The position numbers were made by a program, and so were the translations under genes. The notes beneath the pieces were generated by a model, which was not told where the DNA came from, did no database searches, and was given only the letters and a program-made list of their open reading frames with translations. Below, piece by piece: positions 1 through 64,000 of a stretch of 64,000 nt of DNA; the stretch's first letter is position 1; every line of letters starts with the position of its first letter. The stretch comes from Saccopteryx bilineata (Eukaryota > Chordata > Mammalia > Chiroptera > Emballonuridae): NCBI RefSeq assembly GCF_036850765.1, contig NC_089493.1, positions 129,896,239 through 129,960,238 of the forward strand, given 5' to 3'.

Positions 1-652
1 GTGAAAACCTCTTCCTCTGTCTCTCTCCAGTCCCCCCACCCCACCCCAGCTTTTTCTTCCTGGTGCAAGCTCCAGAGAAGCCAGCTCTCCTGCCTCCATC
101 AACTCTGCTGCTGTCCACAAACTTGTTAAATCACCTCCAGCCTGACCAGCTCTCTCTCCCCTGGCTGATCTCTGTCACACTTGATTTCTCTTCCCATCCT
201 CCTGGTGGTCTCCTCCTGACAAGACTGCTCTTAAAGTATTCCCCAAAATCCACAAGGCTAAGTCAACATTGGAGGGTAGGATAATACTATTACCTCTTTT
301 TGCCAAACATATTCCCCCCTTTGGTGCAGCCAAAGTCTATGATTCTGCTTTATTTTTTTACTAACCAAGGCTGCAGGGGTCCATGTAAAGCCTATGGGTC
401 CAGTCCAGGCATGTGAGCCATTGTCAGGTGGCAATATCTTCACCTTGAACTCTGCCACTCTTTTTTGAATTTAGGCAGGGACTCTCTTCCCTGGGATAGT
501 CTACTTTCTTTCTCTCAGCCCATTGTCCAGGCCTGAGAGCATTCTGGATCCCAACTTCATCATGCGTCATATTTACAGTCCCACTTCCATTGCCTCCCCC
601 AACTTTCAGGTCATCTGTGCATGCAGTCAGAACACTTTCAGCACTGTGATAT

Positions 653-835
653 ACACTAGAAAGTGAGCATCCTGAGACCTGGGTTTGAGTCCTGGATCTT
701 TCCAGTTGATCTTGCTCCCCTGAGCTTCACTTTTCTCCTCTAAAGAAGGGGCCTGTGACTCCTACCAACCAGGCACATAGTGAAAATCGAGTGAAGGAAC
801 CTGTGTGAGTGGCCAGCACACTGTCTTAAAGATGG
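653..835 (+). repeat. MIR (ancient tRNA-SINE)
   Basis: The order of MIR hallmarks is intact: GACCTGGGTTTGAGTCCTGG, then a TCTTCC/CTCACC-like stretch, then CTCTAAAGAAGGGG and the right arm ending AAGGAACCTGTGTGAGTGGCC. It is diverged, as expected for a family older than placental radiation. Confidence 0.7.
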
Positions 836-3800
836 ACATTAGGGTATGGGAGTGCTTAGTATTGTTCACCTGAGATGCTGACAAGTGTGGGGACCTCACC
901 ACAGATGAGGACAGGGCTCCTGAGGGAGGGGAACAGTGGAGCCCGCTAACCCATCACTTGGTGCCCACCCCTCATAACAACCTCTCCACCATATTCACAT
1001 CCATGTGGACATCAGGGGGCCTTGTCAACTATTGAAGAGAAATGTCACCAGCACTACATTGGCCTCACAGCAGTTTTTCATGGAATGAAGAACTGGAAAG
1101 GAGACAGACAACCATCTCTCCAGAGATCAGACTTGTGAAGTCCGCACTGTACGTTGCCATGAACGGGGGGGGGGGGGGCTGTGAAGGAGATGAAGGATGT
1201 AAAGACCTGCCTCCTGGCCTTGAGAGCTTTCTGAACCCTGAGCTCCAAACCAGGGTGAGCAGGGCTGGACCCAGAATCATTCTACAAGCTTACCCCAAAT
1301 GCCTCACCAACTGCCAACCGCAAGACCCTGTGCTGCTTCGGGAATGTGAGCCTGTGACTCCCAGCCCACAGATGGAGTCAGGATGCAAATGTGGCTAAGG
1401 AAACAGGCCTGATGCTCTCCCATAAACCCAGTGCATACTTTGTGGATTGAAGAAGTTGGGAGGGGAAGAATAGAGGGCAAAAGCTTCCAGACCAAACTTC
1501 TCAGAAAGTAAGAGATGTGCTTGGGTTTCTCCCCATGTCAAAGTCAGACTAACATAGCCTAGACCTCCCTTCAGCCAAACTAGATGCACCCCTGGTCCAG
1601 CCAAAGGCATTCAAGCATGAATTTACTAACCATTTATTAGATCCCTAACCTGTGCTAAGTGATAAAACACTCCCATAGATCCTTACCACCCATCTTGCTA
1701 AGGGTTCTAGTTAAGGTAGGTGCATTGAGCATCCAAAAGTCAGGGAAGAGTCCTAGAGAAGCATGCCTCAAAGAGCAACTTGGAAATTGGCAAGGCAAGA
1801 TGCTTCAGGTAGAGGGAACCAATAGTATAAAGCCACAGAGGTATGGCAGTGCCCCGAGTGCACAGGACGTAGGGAGGCTGTCATGGGCAGTGATGCTGAA
1901 AGTTAGATGGGGCCAGGACAGTGGAAGTCCTGGACACTGGAATACAGGGTTTAAACTTAGGCACACAATAATGGGAAGTGTTAAGGAAGGTCTTTGAGCA
2001 GTTGTAGGATATGATCTGACCAATATGTTGGAAAAGTCTCTCTAGATATAAACAAGGGGGAACCCAAGGAGGAAGATTACATGCAGAAAGACCAGGTTTC
2101 AAGCTTACAAGTGTGAGCCTATCCACAGCCTATTCACTGAGCTATAGACAGGGCTTTATTTAATATTAAAATCCCTGCTAGAATTTTTTTTAATTCTTAT
2201 CACTGGTTCCCTTTCCCTGAACCCCACATTTTGCTTTTAGAGTTAACCCTCTGACATTGTTTTCTGGAGCATAAATCATGGCCCCTGTAAGGATTAGCAC
2301 TTGGGCTCTCTTGACCGGCAGAGAGACTTGGGGACTCAAATCCCACCACAAATACAACACCAGACAGAGTACCATAAATGAGGCTTGCGATATGCAGGTG
2401 AGGCAGCAAGCCCATCTTGGAGGGGGCCTGTTGTCAGAGTAGCCTTGCCTTCCACTGGAGAGATAAGAACCTACAACTTCAGCCACAGGAAATGACAAAG
2501 CAGTGACTGATGGGGGAGGGAGAGGAGCTGCCGCACAAGGCTCATTATGGCGCTTGCCAGCAGGCGAGACACCCTTATCAGGGAGAAAATTGCATCAGGC
2601 CCCCTGAATTACTAACGATTGGAAGCAGATTTCTTGGGACGCACTTTGTTAGATACCTAATGAGCAGGGAAGCACAGAAAAGATACAGGCGAGGAAAGCC
2701 TAAAGCTGGCAGGGTGGGGGACAAATGTCTTTGTTAAACAGAATTTGTCAGTTTCCGCTCCGGGCTCCCTGGGGATGGTTCAGGACCAGCTAATTGAATT
2801 AAGAGCAATGCACTCCAGCAGGGAGTATCAGGGCAGGGTGAGGGAGGCAAGCAGTCCAGTAAGAGGGCGCTTTCAGCACCAAGGACAGCAGCTGCAACCT
2901 AGTTTGTAATTGCCAGGGCTAGCTGGAAATGTATTTTGCATGGTCAGGGATCTGGGGGGATGGAGTGGGTAGGAGAGAAGCAGGAGGTGTACGTGGAGGA
3001 GGGGGAACAGGTGACTCAAAATGCCTTGAGCTTGTGATGCTATTGGCCTGGGTTGTCTCAACAGACCCTCCTGGCAGGCGAGAGAGAGTGCTAAGAGGCA
3101 TAAGGAAGGGGTGTCTTCTCTCCCCGCCATGGTGCTCATGAGGTGTGGGGCAGCTGCAGAGGCAGTGCAGGGGTGGTGGGGCTGGGCTCCGAGTCTGAGC
3201 CTGTGCATGACTGTGCATTACTTTGAGCTTTCAAAGTAGATCTCCAATTACCACCTTAATGAAGCAGGGCATGCTGCACCACTGAGCCACAGAGCTAGAA
3301 GCCACTTGTCAGCCTCAAGCTGCCTCAGCAGGCAAGGTAGGGCCTGCCAAGACAAGGACAAGCCAGCAGCCTCCTACTCCCATTCCCCTTTGCGGTTAAG
3401 GGGGAGAGCCAGGCAAGCCTGGGCCTGAAGAGGGAGGAGTTAACCCTCAAGGCTTCCTCTCCCTGTCCTATTTTAGCATTGCCTCTTCCCCCATCCTCCT
3501 CCCTGACCCACCACTTCCAGAAGCCTGACTCCTCCCTGTGGGTCTTAAACAAGCTCTTTTCCCATGAGGAGCAAGGGAGGGGAGGGCACAATCTCCTCCC
3601 CAAAACAGGGCAGGTTGAAGCTGAGGAGTTTAGAGGGATAAAGTTGGCTCCAGAGAAAGGGCACTACTAGGGAGAATGTAGGCACTCTGTGAGGCACTTG
3701 TGGGTCTTCCTTGTGTCCATTAACTCCTTGTTAGAAGTTAGACTCCACTATGTGGAGGTCTAAAGACTTTTCTACAAAATTCACCCATCCACCTTGCCCA

Positions 3801-4618
3801 CAACTCCCAGGCCACAGTAGCTCCTGGCAAAGTTGATTGGAAATGGAGGCAAAATACCAGCAGGGGTGCAGGTTGGTGGGGTGGGGAGGTGCTTGCACAA
3901 AACAGCTGTGGAAGCAGGTATGGGGCAGGGCCAGCCATGGCGAGGGCAGAGCACTGTAGACCCACTAAGTCTGGCAGGGGTTACAGAAGAGCAGCTGGTG
4001 GGGGGGGGGAGGGGTTAGAAGGGAGTGGGATGGGTAAAATAGACTAGAGTCCACCAGTAGTCTGCTTATACTTCCCTCCCTGGAACACCCCCTCACCAGA
4101 AACTAATGAGGTGAAGGCACTAGACTGGACTAGACTGGACTGGGTCAGTCTCATTTTTATTTTACCTTTGTGATGAAATTCAATGAATTATACACAGTAA
4201 ATTTCTGAGTCTACATAAAAGTACCTGGTGAATGCCAGCTCCAGTCAAGAGTCCAACAAATGCCAGCTCTGAGTTACTGAGTTAGCCCAGCTGGTGCAGG
4301 GACCTCACAGGGTAGCTGTCAGGGAGATAGGCTGTGGGGAAGGAGCCTTCCCCAGCACTGTATCCCTGCTCTCAGAACTGATGGCACATCTCTGGGGACC
4401 TCTCCCTTGATTTCATTACTTCTACTTCCTCTTCTAACTGGATTAGATGGCAGTCTATGAAATCCAGGGCATTAAAATTGGCTTGCTGCCTGGAAATGAG
4501 GAGAAATGTCATTATGGTTCCTGAATCAGCATCTCACCCCAGCCCTGGGGGCCACCTGCTCAATGGGGAGTTAGTGTTTGCCCTGGGTTGTTACTCTTCC
4601 CTTCATTCTCTCTTGTAG

Positions 4619-4790
4619 CCATCCACCCATCCACTCATCTACTCATCCACCCATCCACCCATCCACTCATCCACTCATCCATCCATACATGCATACATAC
4701 ATACATACATCCACTCATCCATCCATCCATCCATCCATCCACCCACTTATCCATCCATACATACATACACTCATCCATCCATCCATCCAA
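4619..4790 (+). repeat. Tetranucleotide microsatellite (ATCC/ATAC)n
   Basis: This is about 170 bp of CATC, CACC, CATA and CTCA tetramers with a CATACATA core near 4686-4710. It stays open in two frames (Ile-His-Pro repeats) only because the units are tetramers of biased composition; this is not coding evidence. Confidence 0.95.
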
Positions 4791-5688
4791 TATGCATTCT
4801 ATTCTCCTCTGCCATCAGTCTGGTGTTCAGCTGTCCTGAACAGGGGAGAGACATGGTACTTTTTCCTGTGTAAACCAGACAGCCAAAAATCTCCAAACCA
4901 TCTGTCTCAATGCTACACAGGGGCACCAGGCATGTTCAGTGAGGAGCCTCTGGGTGAATTTCACCCTCCCTGAATTATAGCTCCTGAGAGGAGCAGGTGA
5001 GAAAGAGCCAGACCTAACACCCAGGGACAAAACAGGCTCAGAAGTCAGATTTGATGTGCAGAAGGTGCCATAGGCAGTCCCAGGGTCACCCAAGCTTCAT
5101 TGTTCCCATTCCAGGAATCTTCTTCATACAGCTGCTTTCTCTCTGAAGTTATTTATCTTGTGCCCATTTGACTGGGGGTGGGGAGAATAAGGCCAGACTG
5201 GACTGGATACTTCTGTATTTGTGTGACTACTCCTCATTCTATGGATACATGCCTGAAAAGGTTTCAAGATAATGGATTTCTGCACACCAAATTTTTTAAA
5301 GGGCTTAAAAGAATCATTAAAGGATCCCAGTGATAAATGGAAGGATCCTTGTCCAAATCTATCTGATTCATAGGTGTGGGCTTTCATGTAGAGTATCCAC
5401 TTCTTGTGTGTGCTCAGGATCAGACTTTCAAGCACCTCTAACCCTGAAAATAATCTGTCCCCAGTTGGCACTATGCCCATTCTTCCATTTAATTCTGGAA
5501 CAACACTCCAGACAGTGGCATGTTTGTCTTCTGTATGGCCAAGACAAGATTCCATCAGCTGATGTAGGGTAGAAGTGGGTCACCTTTGAGGTCCCTACAA
5601 ACTTGATACTGTATAGTATTTTTTGAATAATAAACACTTCTTAGGGCTAACTGTGGATTTTCAACAGAGCTTTAAAGTAACCTCTCCC

Positions 5689-6412
5689 TGGCCCTGGCTG
5701 GTTTGCTCAGTGGCTAGAGTGTCAGCCTGGCATAGGGATGTCCCTGCTTTAATTCTTTTTTTTTTTTTTTGTATTTTTCCGAAGCTGGAAACGGGGATAG
5801 ACAGTCAGACAGACTCCCGCATGTGCCCGACCGGGATCCACCCGGCATGCCCACCAGGGGGTGACGCTCTGCCCCTCCGGGGTGTCGCTCTGTCACGACC
5901 AGAACCACTCTAGCGCCTGAGGCAGAAGCCAAGGAGCCATCCCCAGCACCCGGGCCATCATTGCTCCAATGGAGCCCCGCTGCGAGAGGGGAAGAGAGAG
6001 ACAGAGAGGAAGGAGAGGGGGAGGGGCGGAGAAGCAGATGGGCGCTTCTCCTGTGTGCCCTGGCCGGGAATCGAACCCGGGACTTCTGCACGCCAGACCG
6101 ACGCTCTACCACTGAGCCAACCGGCCAGGGCCAATTCTTGATCAGAAGAAGTCACCATCTGCTTCTCTCCCCCCCTTCTCTCCCTTTTCCTCTCCCACAG
6201 CTATTGACTCAGTTGGTTTGAGTGTTGGCTTCAGGCACTGAGGATAGTTTGGCTGGTCCAAGCATGTTGGCCTCAGGTGCTAAAAATAGCTCAATTGATT
6301 CGATCATCAGCCCAAGACAGGGTTTATCAGGTGGATCCCAGTTGAGGCAAATGCAGGAGTCTGTCTTTCTATCTCCCTTCCTCTCAGTTAAAAAAAAAAA
6401 ATTAAAAAATAA
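5689..6412 (+). mobile_element. Older tRNA-derived bat SINE, split by a younger SINE
   Basis: The left part, 5689-5757, has the tRNA-like head (GGCCCTGGCTGGTTTGCTCAG). The right part, 6133-6412, has the tail (CATCTGCTTCTC, GTGGATCCCAGTTGAGGC, GCAGGAGTCTGTC, A-rich end). Imperfect target duplications AGTAACCTCTCCC (from 5676) and AGTATCCTCTCCCC (from 6413) flank it. It is diverged and interrupted by a - strand copy. Confidence 0.85.
5758..6132 (-). mobile_element. Younger tRNA-derived bat SINE nested in the above
   Basis: On the - strand it runs from the head GGCCCTGGCCGGTTGGCTCA at 6132 to the poly-A, seen as T-run 5758-5770. It is about 375 bp and includes an A box and B box (GGTTCGATTCC type). 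The 7-bp target duplication AATTCTT at 5751-5757 and 6133-6139 lies inside the older element, which proves nesting. Confidence 0.93.
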
Positions 6413-6468
6413 AGTATCCTCTCCCCAAAGAGAACCTAAGACACATCTCTGGATCCAAGGAACATAAA

Positions 6469-6854
6469 TTTTTTTTTTGCTTTTGTTTTTGTTTGGTGAC
6501 AGAGACAGAGAGAGAGGGACAGATAGAGACAGACAGGAATGGAGAGAGATGAGAAGCATCAATTCTTCATTGCATTTCCTTAGTTGTTCATTGATTGCTT
6601 TTCTCATATGTGTTTTGACTGAGGTCACCTGTGGGCTCTGCTACAGCAGAGCAAGTGACCCCTTGCTCAAGCCAGCAACCTTGGGCTCAAGCCAGTGACC
6701 TTTGGGTTCAAGCCAGTGACCTCTGGGCTCAAGCCAGCAACCATGGGGTTGTATCTATGAGTCCACACTCAAGCCAGCGATCTCAAGATTTCAAACCTGG
6801 ATCCTCTGCATCCCAGTTCAATGTTCTACCCACTACACCACCACCTGGTCAGGC
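6469..6854 (-). mobile_element. tRNA-derived SINE with internal 20-bp repeats
   Basis: On the - strand the head starts at 6854 (CCTGACCAGGTGGTGG) and the A-tail ends at 6469. The tail region has the typical GAGAGAC-rich stretch. Target duplications AGGAACATAAA (6458-6468) and AGGAACTTAAA (6855-6865) flank it. Between about 6660 and 6790 the motif CTCAAGCCAG(C/T)(A/G)ACC recurs about every 20 bp, an internal tandem expansion. Confidence 0.9.
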
Positions 6855-7317
6855 AGGAACTTAAAGTTTCGTTTGAAAAACAAAAGTGGCAGAGAAGCCT
6901 GGAGTTAGAGACCAGTGTGAACAGAAAGAGCCAGTGGCTGGGCTGGAGGAACCCAGACAAGCTTTGAGCAAGTGTGGGTGGAGGCTATTAGGCTCACTGG
7001 AGGGTTTGGTATTTGAGTGGGTTCAAATTCTAGATAAGAGGTGAGAGAGAAATTCATGCCAGGAAGGATGAAGAAACTAGGAAACAGGACATAGAAAGAG
7101 AAGGAGGACCACCACAGAGAGAGAGAAGGAGAGAGAGGAGAAATGTGCTGTTTAATGAGTGATAAGAGGAAAGGATGACCGAGAAGATGAAACAGAGAAT
7201 ATGTCTGCACAACAAAGGGTGTCACAAGAGTGTGGAAGTTTTAAAAAGCTGTTGCTATGGCATTGAGTATGGAAGTCATCGATGGCCTAGTTTATTCCTT
7301 CAAAAATATTTATTGAG

Positions 7318-7441
7318 GCCTGACCTGTGGTGGCGCAGTGGATAAAGCATTGACCTGGAATGCTGAGGTTGCTGGTTCAAAACCCTGGGCTTGCCTGGTC
7401 AAGGCACATATGGGAGTTGAAGCTTCCTGCTCCTCCCCCCC

Positions 7442-7484
<43 letters not shown>

Positions 7485-7525
7485 CCCCTCTAAAAAAATG
7501 AATAAATAAATAAAAATAATTAAAA
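7318..7525 (+). mobile_element. tRNA-derived SINE (short type)
   Basis: It begins GCCTGACCTGTGGTGGCGCA, has the B-box GGTTCAAAACC, a CT-rich stretch with (CT)n at about 7441-7490, and an A-rich tail with AATAAATAAATAAA. The perfect 16-bp target duplication AAAAATATTTATTGAG is at 7302-7317 and 7526-7541, so this copy is relatively young. Confidence 0.93.
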
Positions 7526-8081
7526 AAAAATATTTATTGAGCACCTACCATGAGGCAGGCACAAGGGATAACAAGAAACAAGGTCCCAAATTACGTATAA
7601 CTTACATGCTAGCATGGGGATTGGAGGAAGGAGGCAGACAGTCAACAACTAAACACATTTTTTGAAAGTTTAATTTTCTGGAAGAGTCAGACCAATGAAC
7701 ACAATAAAATGGAGTAATGTGAGTATATTGGAGGAGGGGTGACTTTAGATATGAAGGGCCTCCATCTGAAAGAGCAGGGCCTCTCTGAGGTCACCTGTGG
7801 GCCAAGACTTGAATAAGTAGAAAGCAACAGACATTTAAGGACCCATGAGGCTCTCCAGATGAGAGAACAGCAAGTGCCAAGACCTTGAGGCAGGAAAGAG
7901 CTCCAGCTTGTTAGAGAAACATCGAGGACAATGTGGTGAGGGCCCGGTGAGCAAGAGGGCAGGAGGCAGGCAGGGACCAGACATGCTGGCTTCCTGAGCC
8001 ATGAGGAGAGGTTTGGAGTGCGGAAGGTGCACTTAGGGTGGTGAAGCACAGAGAAATTTTCTCCATGCCTTCTCTTCCTAG

Positions 8082-55331
<47,250 letters not shown>

Positions 55332-55405
55332 GTCCCAGCAGACCTGGGGACTGGAGCAGCTCCCTCAATCAGAGGCCTCTTGTTCCCACCCCTAAAAAGG
55401 ACTTC

Positions 55406-55411
55406 ATTAAA
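55406..55411 (+). promoter_or_regulatory. CCDC33 polyadenylation signal
   Basis: ATTAAA lies 75 nt after the CCDC33 stop. A TTT-rich stretch follows within 40 nt (CTCTTTCTTGG). This is the commonest variant hexamer, and the position suits a very short 3' UTR ending near 55430. Confidence 0.65.
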
Positions 55412-55431
55412 TGCTTTAAATCCCTGAGCAT

Positions 55432-57094
55432 TTGCCTCTTTCTTGGAGCCACCCCATTCTGGGCCTGGGCCCTCTGCGGCAGCTCAGCCATCTCATGCCT
55501 GTCCCAGGAGCTACCATTTTTGGATAACCAAAGGCCACAGTGAACTGAGAGGGTGGGAATAAACGTTCTTCCAAGGCAGGAACCAAGTTGACAAGCTCCT
55601 TCCAGACCTCTGAAAGAAGTGAGACCACCAGAGCCCAACTCTACTGGGGGATGTAAAGGAGGCTGGGGCTTTCCACATGCCCCAAACATCTACTGTAACT
55701 AAAACCCCTTCTTTCAAGGTTGATTTATTTGGTTGTTTCTTGAGAAGGGAAACACCTGAAGCCTTCTGGTGGTGAGCAGTTGCGTGTTAGTGTGCAACAC
55801 CCCATTAACCAGGGCTAGACTGAGCCTGCCATGTTATAGTAAACGCAGCCGGGGCAGGAAAGCAGAAGGGACTAAAGGAAGCAGACCTCCAATGAGGGAG
55901 CCCGGGGCTCTAGCTACAAGTGTGCCCCCAGCGACCGCTCTAGGCTCTACTTTCTCCATCTATCCTGTGTAGGGCTTGAGTCCTCTTATAGTAAGGCCCT
56001 TTCCAGCTCTAACATTTCTGAGCCTAAGATGACTCAGGTGAGAAAGGAAGCAGGAAGGGGGGAGAAAGACAAGGAAGAGGATCATGGTAGGGAAAAGCAG
56101 AAAGGCTCCAACAGTGAATTCAGAACCTAGAGCCTGCCCTGGCCAGGTGGCAGTGGGTTAGAGCATTGTCCCCATACACCAAGGCTGCGGGTTTGTTCTC
56201 TGTCAGGGCACATACAAGAATCAACCCATGGGTGCATGGATAGGTGGAACAACAAATTAATGTTTCTCTTTCTCCCTTCCTCTCTGTCTCTCTAAAATCA
56301 TTCTTTTAAAAATATCCTGGTAGAAGACTTCAAGCTAGCTAGGCTGGCTGACCTGCTCTCCCAGGCAAGACTAGCTCCCCTGTCTGCTAGCAGGACTTAG
56401 ACCTGGCTGGCCAGGCCAGGAAGGATCAGGCGCCTGATTCAGCTCGGGAGTTATGGAACTCAGAGGGGTTGAAGGGGCCAAAATTGGGACCAGAGTCAAA
56501 CAGTTCAAATAATACACCAAAGACTCCGCTGCAGTCTTTCTGCCTACAGCTCAGAGCTTGAACAAGTGGGTATGTCCCCCTAGAGCAGGAAGTCGAGGCC
56601 GAGGGAAGCCCAGAGAACGGTCAGAAGAAGCATAGCGGTCTTTCATCCTCAGGATCAGCACCTCACACCAGCCCTTCACCCATAGGCTTCAGCCCTGGCC
56701 TTGCCCAAGACTCTGGCTGGACCTCGGCCAGAAGTCCTCAGGACCCCACCTGGAACTCCTACCCAAAGTTCAGCCAAGCAGAGCACTGCAGAAGCCAGGA
56801 TTGGCCCACACTTCTCAGACTGCCCTGTTCTCTCAGAACTCCTCAGGTCCTCTGTCCCTCTGCCTGCCGACCCCAGCACACAATGCGATAGCCCTCCACC
56901 TGCTCCGCCTCACTCTCAGCCCCATGCAGCAGGAGGCTGACCTTGCTGGCTACTGAGCTGCTGCCAATGGGTGGATCCCAGCGGAAATGGCTTCAGGTGC
57001 GGCTGCCTCGGTACCTGCTTTGTGCTCAGATCAGCTGGTGGTGGGGTCAGAGAGCATCTCCACAGGACCCAAATGGAAATGAAAACACGTCACT
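55432..57094. other. Convergent intergenic gap between CCDC33 and CYP11A1
   Basis: About 1.66 kb lies between the two predicted cleavage sites. It holds a VES-like SINE (56135-56312) and otherwise unique sequence. A 79-codon open frame at 56701-56940 (+) has no recognised homology or splice context. Confidence 0.65.
56135..56312 (+). mobile_element. VES-like tRNA-derived SINE
   Basis: TGCCCTGGCCAGGTGGCAGT, then GTTAGAGCATTGTCCCCATA, CACATACAAGAATCAACCCA, AACAACAAATTAATGTTTCT and the CT-rich tail are the VES layout. The head has an extra base and the tail is eroded. Confidence 0.88.
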
Positions 57095-57111
57095 GTCACG
57101 TAGTTCAGTCC

Positions 57112-57117
57112 TTTATT
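57112..57117 (-). promoter_or_regulatory. CYP11A1 polyadenylation signal
   Basis: AATAAA on the - strand lies 111 nt after the CYP11A1 stop and predicts a 3' UTR of roughly 130 nt ending near 57095. The canonical hexamer and its position fit a short UTR. The region 57112-57227 shows no interspersed repeat. Confidence 0.8.
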
Positions 57118-57227
57118 GCCCTCAGGAAAGAGGAGTACCTCCACAGGGGTTGGGGGCAGCGAGGGGGTGGACACCTCCACTGCCCCAGTCCACCCCTCTG
57201 GGCTTCCTTTCACACCACTCTCTCTAA

Positions 57228-63496
<6,269 letters not shown>

Positions 63497-64000
63497 CTGC
63501 AGGGACGGCATGCGCTGAAGAACATTTTCCAACCTGGCCACCTGAGACCCTCCGCTCCCAGGGACCCCCACCTACCCACCCCTCCAGCACAGAGGATCTC
63601 CTGTCTTGGACCTCAGTCCCCTTCAGTAAAGAGATGGGGGCCTGAGGCTTATGGGGCTGAAACGTCAAGGCTGAGGAAACCTCGGCTGCAGGTGTGCCCT
63701 TCTGGCCATCACTCAGGACATCCAGACTGGCAGGTGCAAGACCCTGGAAAGGGACCGCTGGGATGGGAAACAGTCTGCAGCAGACCCGGAAACGAGCTCA
63801 GGTTGGGAGGAAACTGCTCCACCCATACTTCTACCCTAAGAGTCTGCACCCCAAGCAACCTCTAAGATTTCCTCCTGGGAAGAGAGATGTCTCATTTAAA
63901 ATTGACCAAATTGGCCTGACCTCTGGTGGTGCAGTGGATAAAGCCTGGACCTGGAATGCTGATGTCACCAGTTGAAAACCCTGGCCTTGTCTGGTCAAGG
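63497..64000 (-). other. CYP11A1 intron 3 (partial)
   Basis: This is the intron upstream of exon 4 and continues past the window edge. It is single copy except for a SINE at 63913-64000. Exon 3 was not seen. Confidence 0.7.
63913..64000 (+). mobile_element. tRNA-derived SINE, short type (cut by window edge)
   Basis: GGCCTGACCTCTGGTGGTGC, GGATAAAGCCTGGACCTGGA and TTGAAAACCCTGG match the head of the copy at 7318. The tail lies outside the window. Confidence 0.88.

Larger units (their letters stand above)
1..8081 (+). other. CCDC33 intron upstream of the 8082 exon
   Basis: No exon was recognised. The stretch holds a MIR (about 653-835), a G-run at 1167-1180, an unassigned old repeat at about 1700-2030 (similar in style to 7680-8030), a GATA- and homeodomain-motif-containing unique block at 2490-2840, a tetranucleotide array at 4619-4790, an AT-rich unique stretch at 5100-5650, and four SINE insertions at 5689-7525. 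The remainder looks like single-copy intron. Confidence 0.7.

Noticed and set aside
4619..4790. CRISPR-like regular repeats
   Set aside because: Simple tetranucleotide array with no spacers; eukaryotic nuclear DNA.
4578..4973. Ile-His-Pro repeat protein
   Set aside because: Reading of a tetranucleotide microsatellite.
5124..5555. 143-codon open frame on - strand in AT-richer DNA
   Set aside because: The longest frame in its region and no repeat is evident, but I recognise no family and see no splice or promoter context. A protein database search would settle it.
56701..56940. 79-codon frame between CCDC33 and CYP11A1
   Set aside because: Lies after the CCDC33 polyadenylation signal, with no homology or convincing acceptor. 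An alternative last exon is possible but unsupported.

Overview
The window is nuclear DNA from a placental mammal, almost certainly a bat. Short vertebrate-type exons with consensus splice sites lie in long introns. The interspersed repeats include tRNA-derived SINEs with a tRNA-like head (CCCTGGCC...GGCTCAG...GAATCGAACC type) that I associate with Chiroptera, together with L1 LINEs, MIRs and hAT-type MITEs. The SINE mix is VES-like and not the Rhin-1 type I associate with horseshoe bats, so I lean to Yangochiroptera, perhaps Emballonuridae. That family placement is a weak inference.

Two protein-coding genes are present, in the convergent tail-to-tail order known from human 15q24. On the + strand are the last nine coding exons of CCDC33 (8082-55331, about 370 codons), with a stop at 55329-55331 and an ATTAAA signal at 55406-55411. 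On the - strand are the last six exons (4-9) of CYP11A1, the mitochondrial cholesterol side-chain cleavage P450. They run from 63496 down to the stop at 57228, followed by an AATAAA signal at 57117-57112. CYP11A1 exons 1-3 lie beyond the right edge, and the upstream CCDC33 exons lie beyond the left edge. All exon phases join without frameshift.

Layout: 1-8081 is CCDC33 intron, with a SINE cluster at 5.7-7.5 kb. 8082-8276 is an isolated CCDC33 exon. 8277-50778 is a single 42.5-kb intron. It holds two hAT MITEs (10.8 and 28.1 kb), a truncated 5S rRNA retrocopy with 14-bp target duplications (18.1 kb), an inverted repeat (30.7-31.2 kb), and a nested LINE block (33.4-43.3 kb) in which a nearly complete but dead L1 sits inside an older L1. 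A stack of SINE and L1 insertions follows (43.3-45.2 kb). 50779-55331 holds eight clustered CCDC33 exons encoding coiled coil. 55432-57094 is the intergenic gap. 57095-64000 is CYP11A1 exons and introns, with MIR and nested SINEs in intron 5.

I found no CRISPR array, operon, active mobile gene or clearly novel system. The most checkable oddities are a GC-AG intron that splits the conserved ExxR arginine codon of CYP11A1, a likely second GC donor in CCDC33, the 5S rRNA fragment, the paired hAT MITEs, a candidate L1 3' transduction and the layered insertion chronology.
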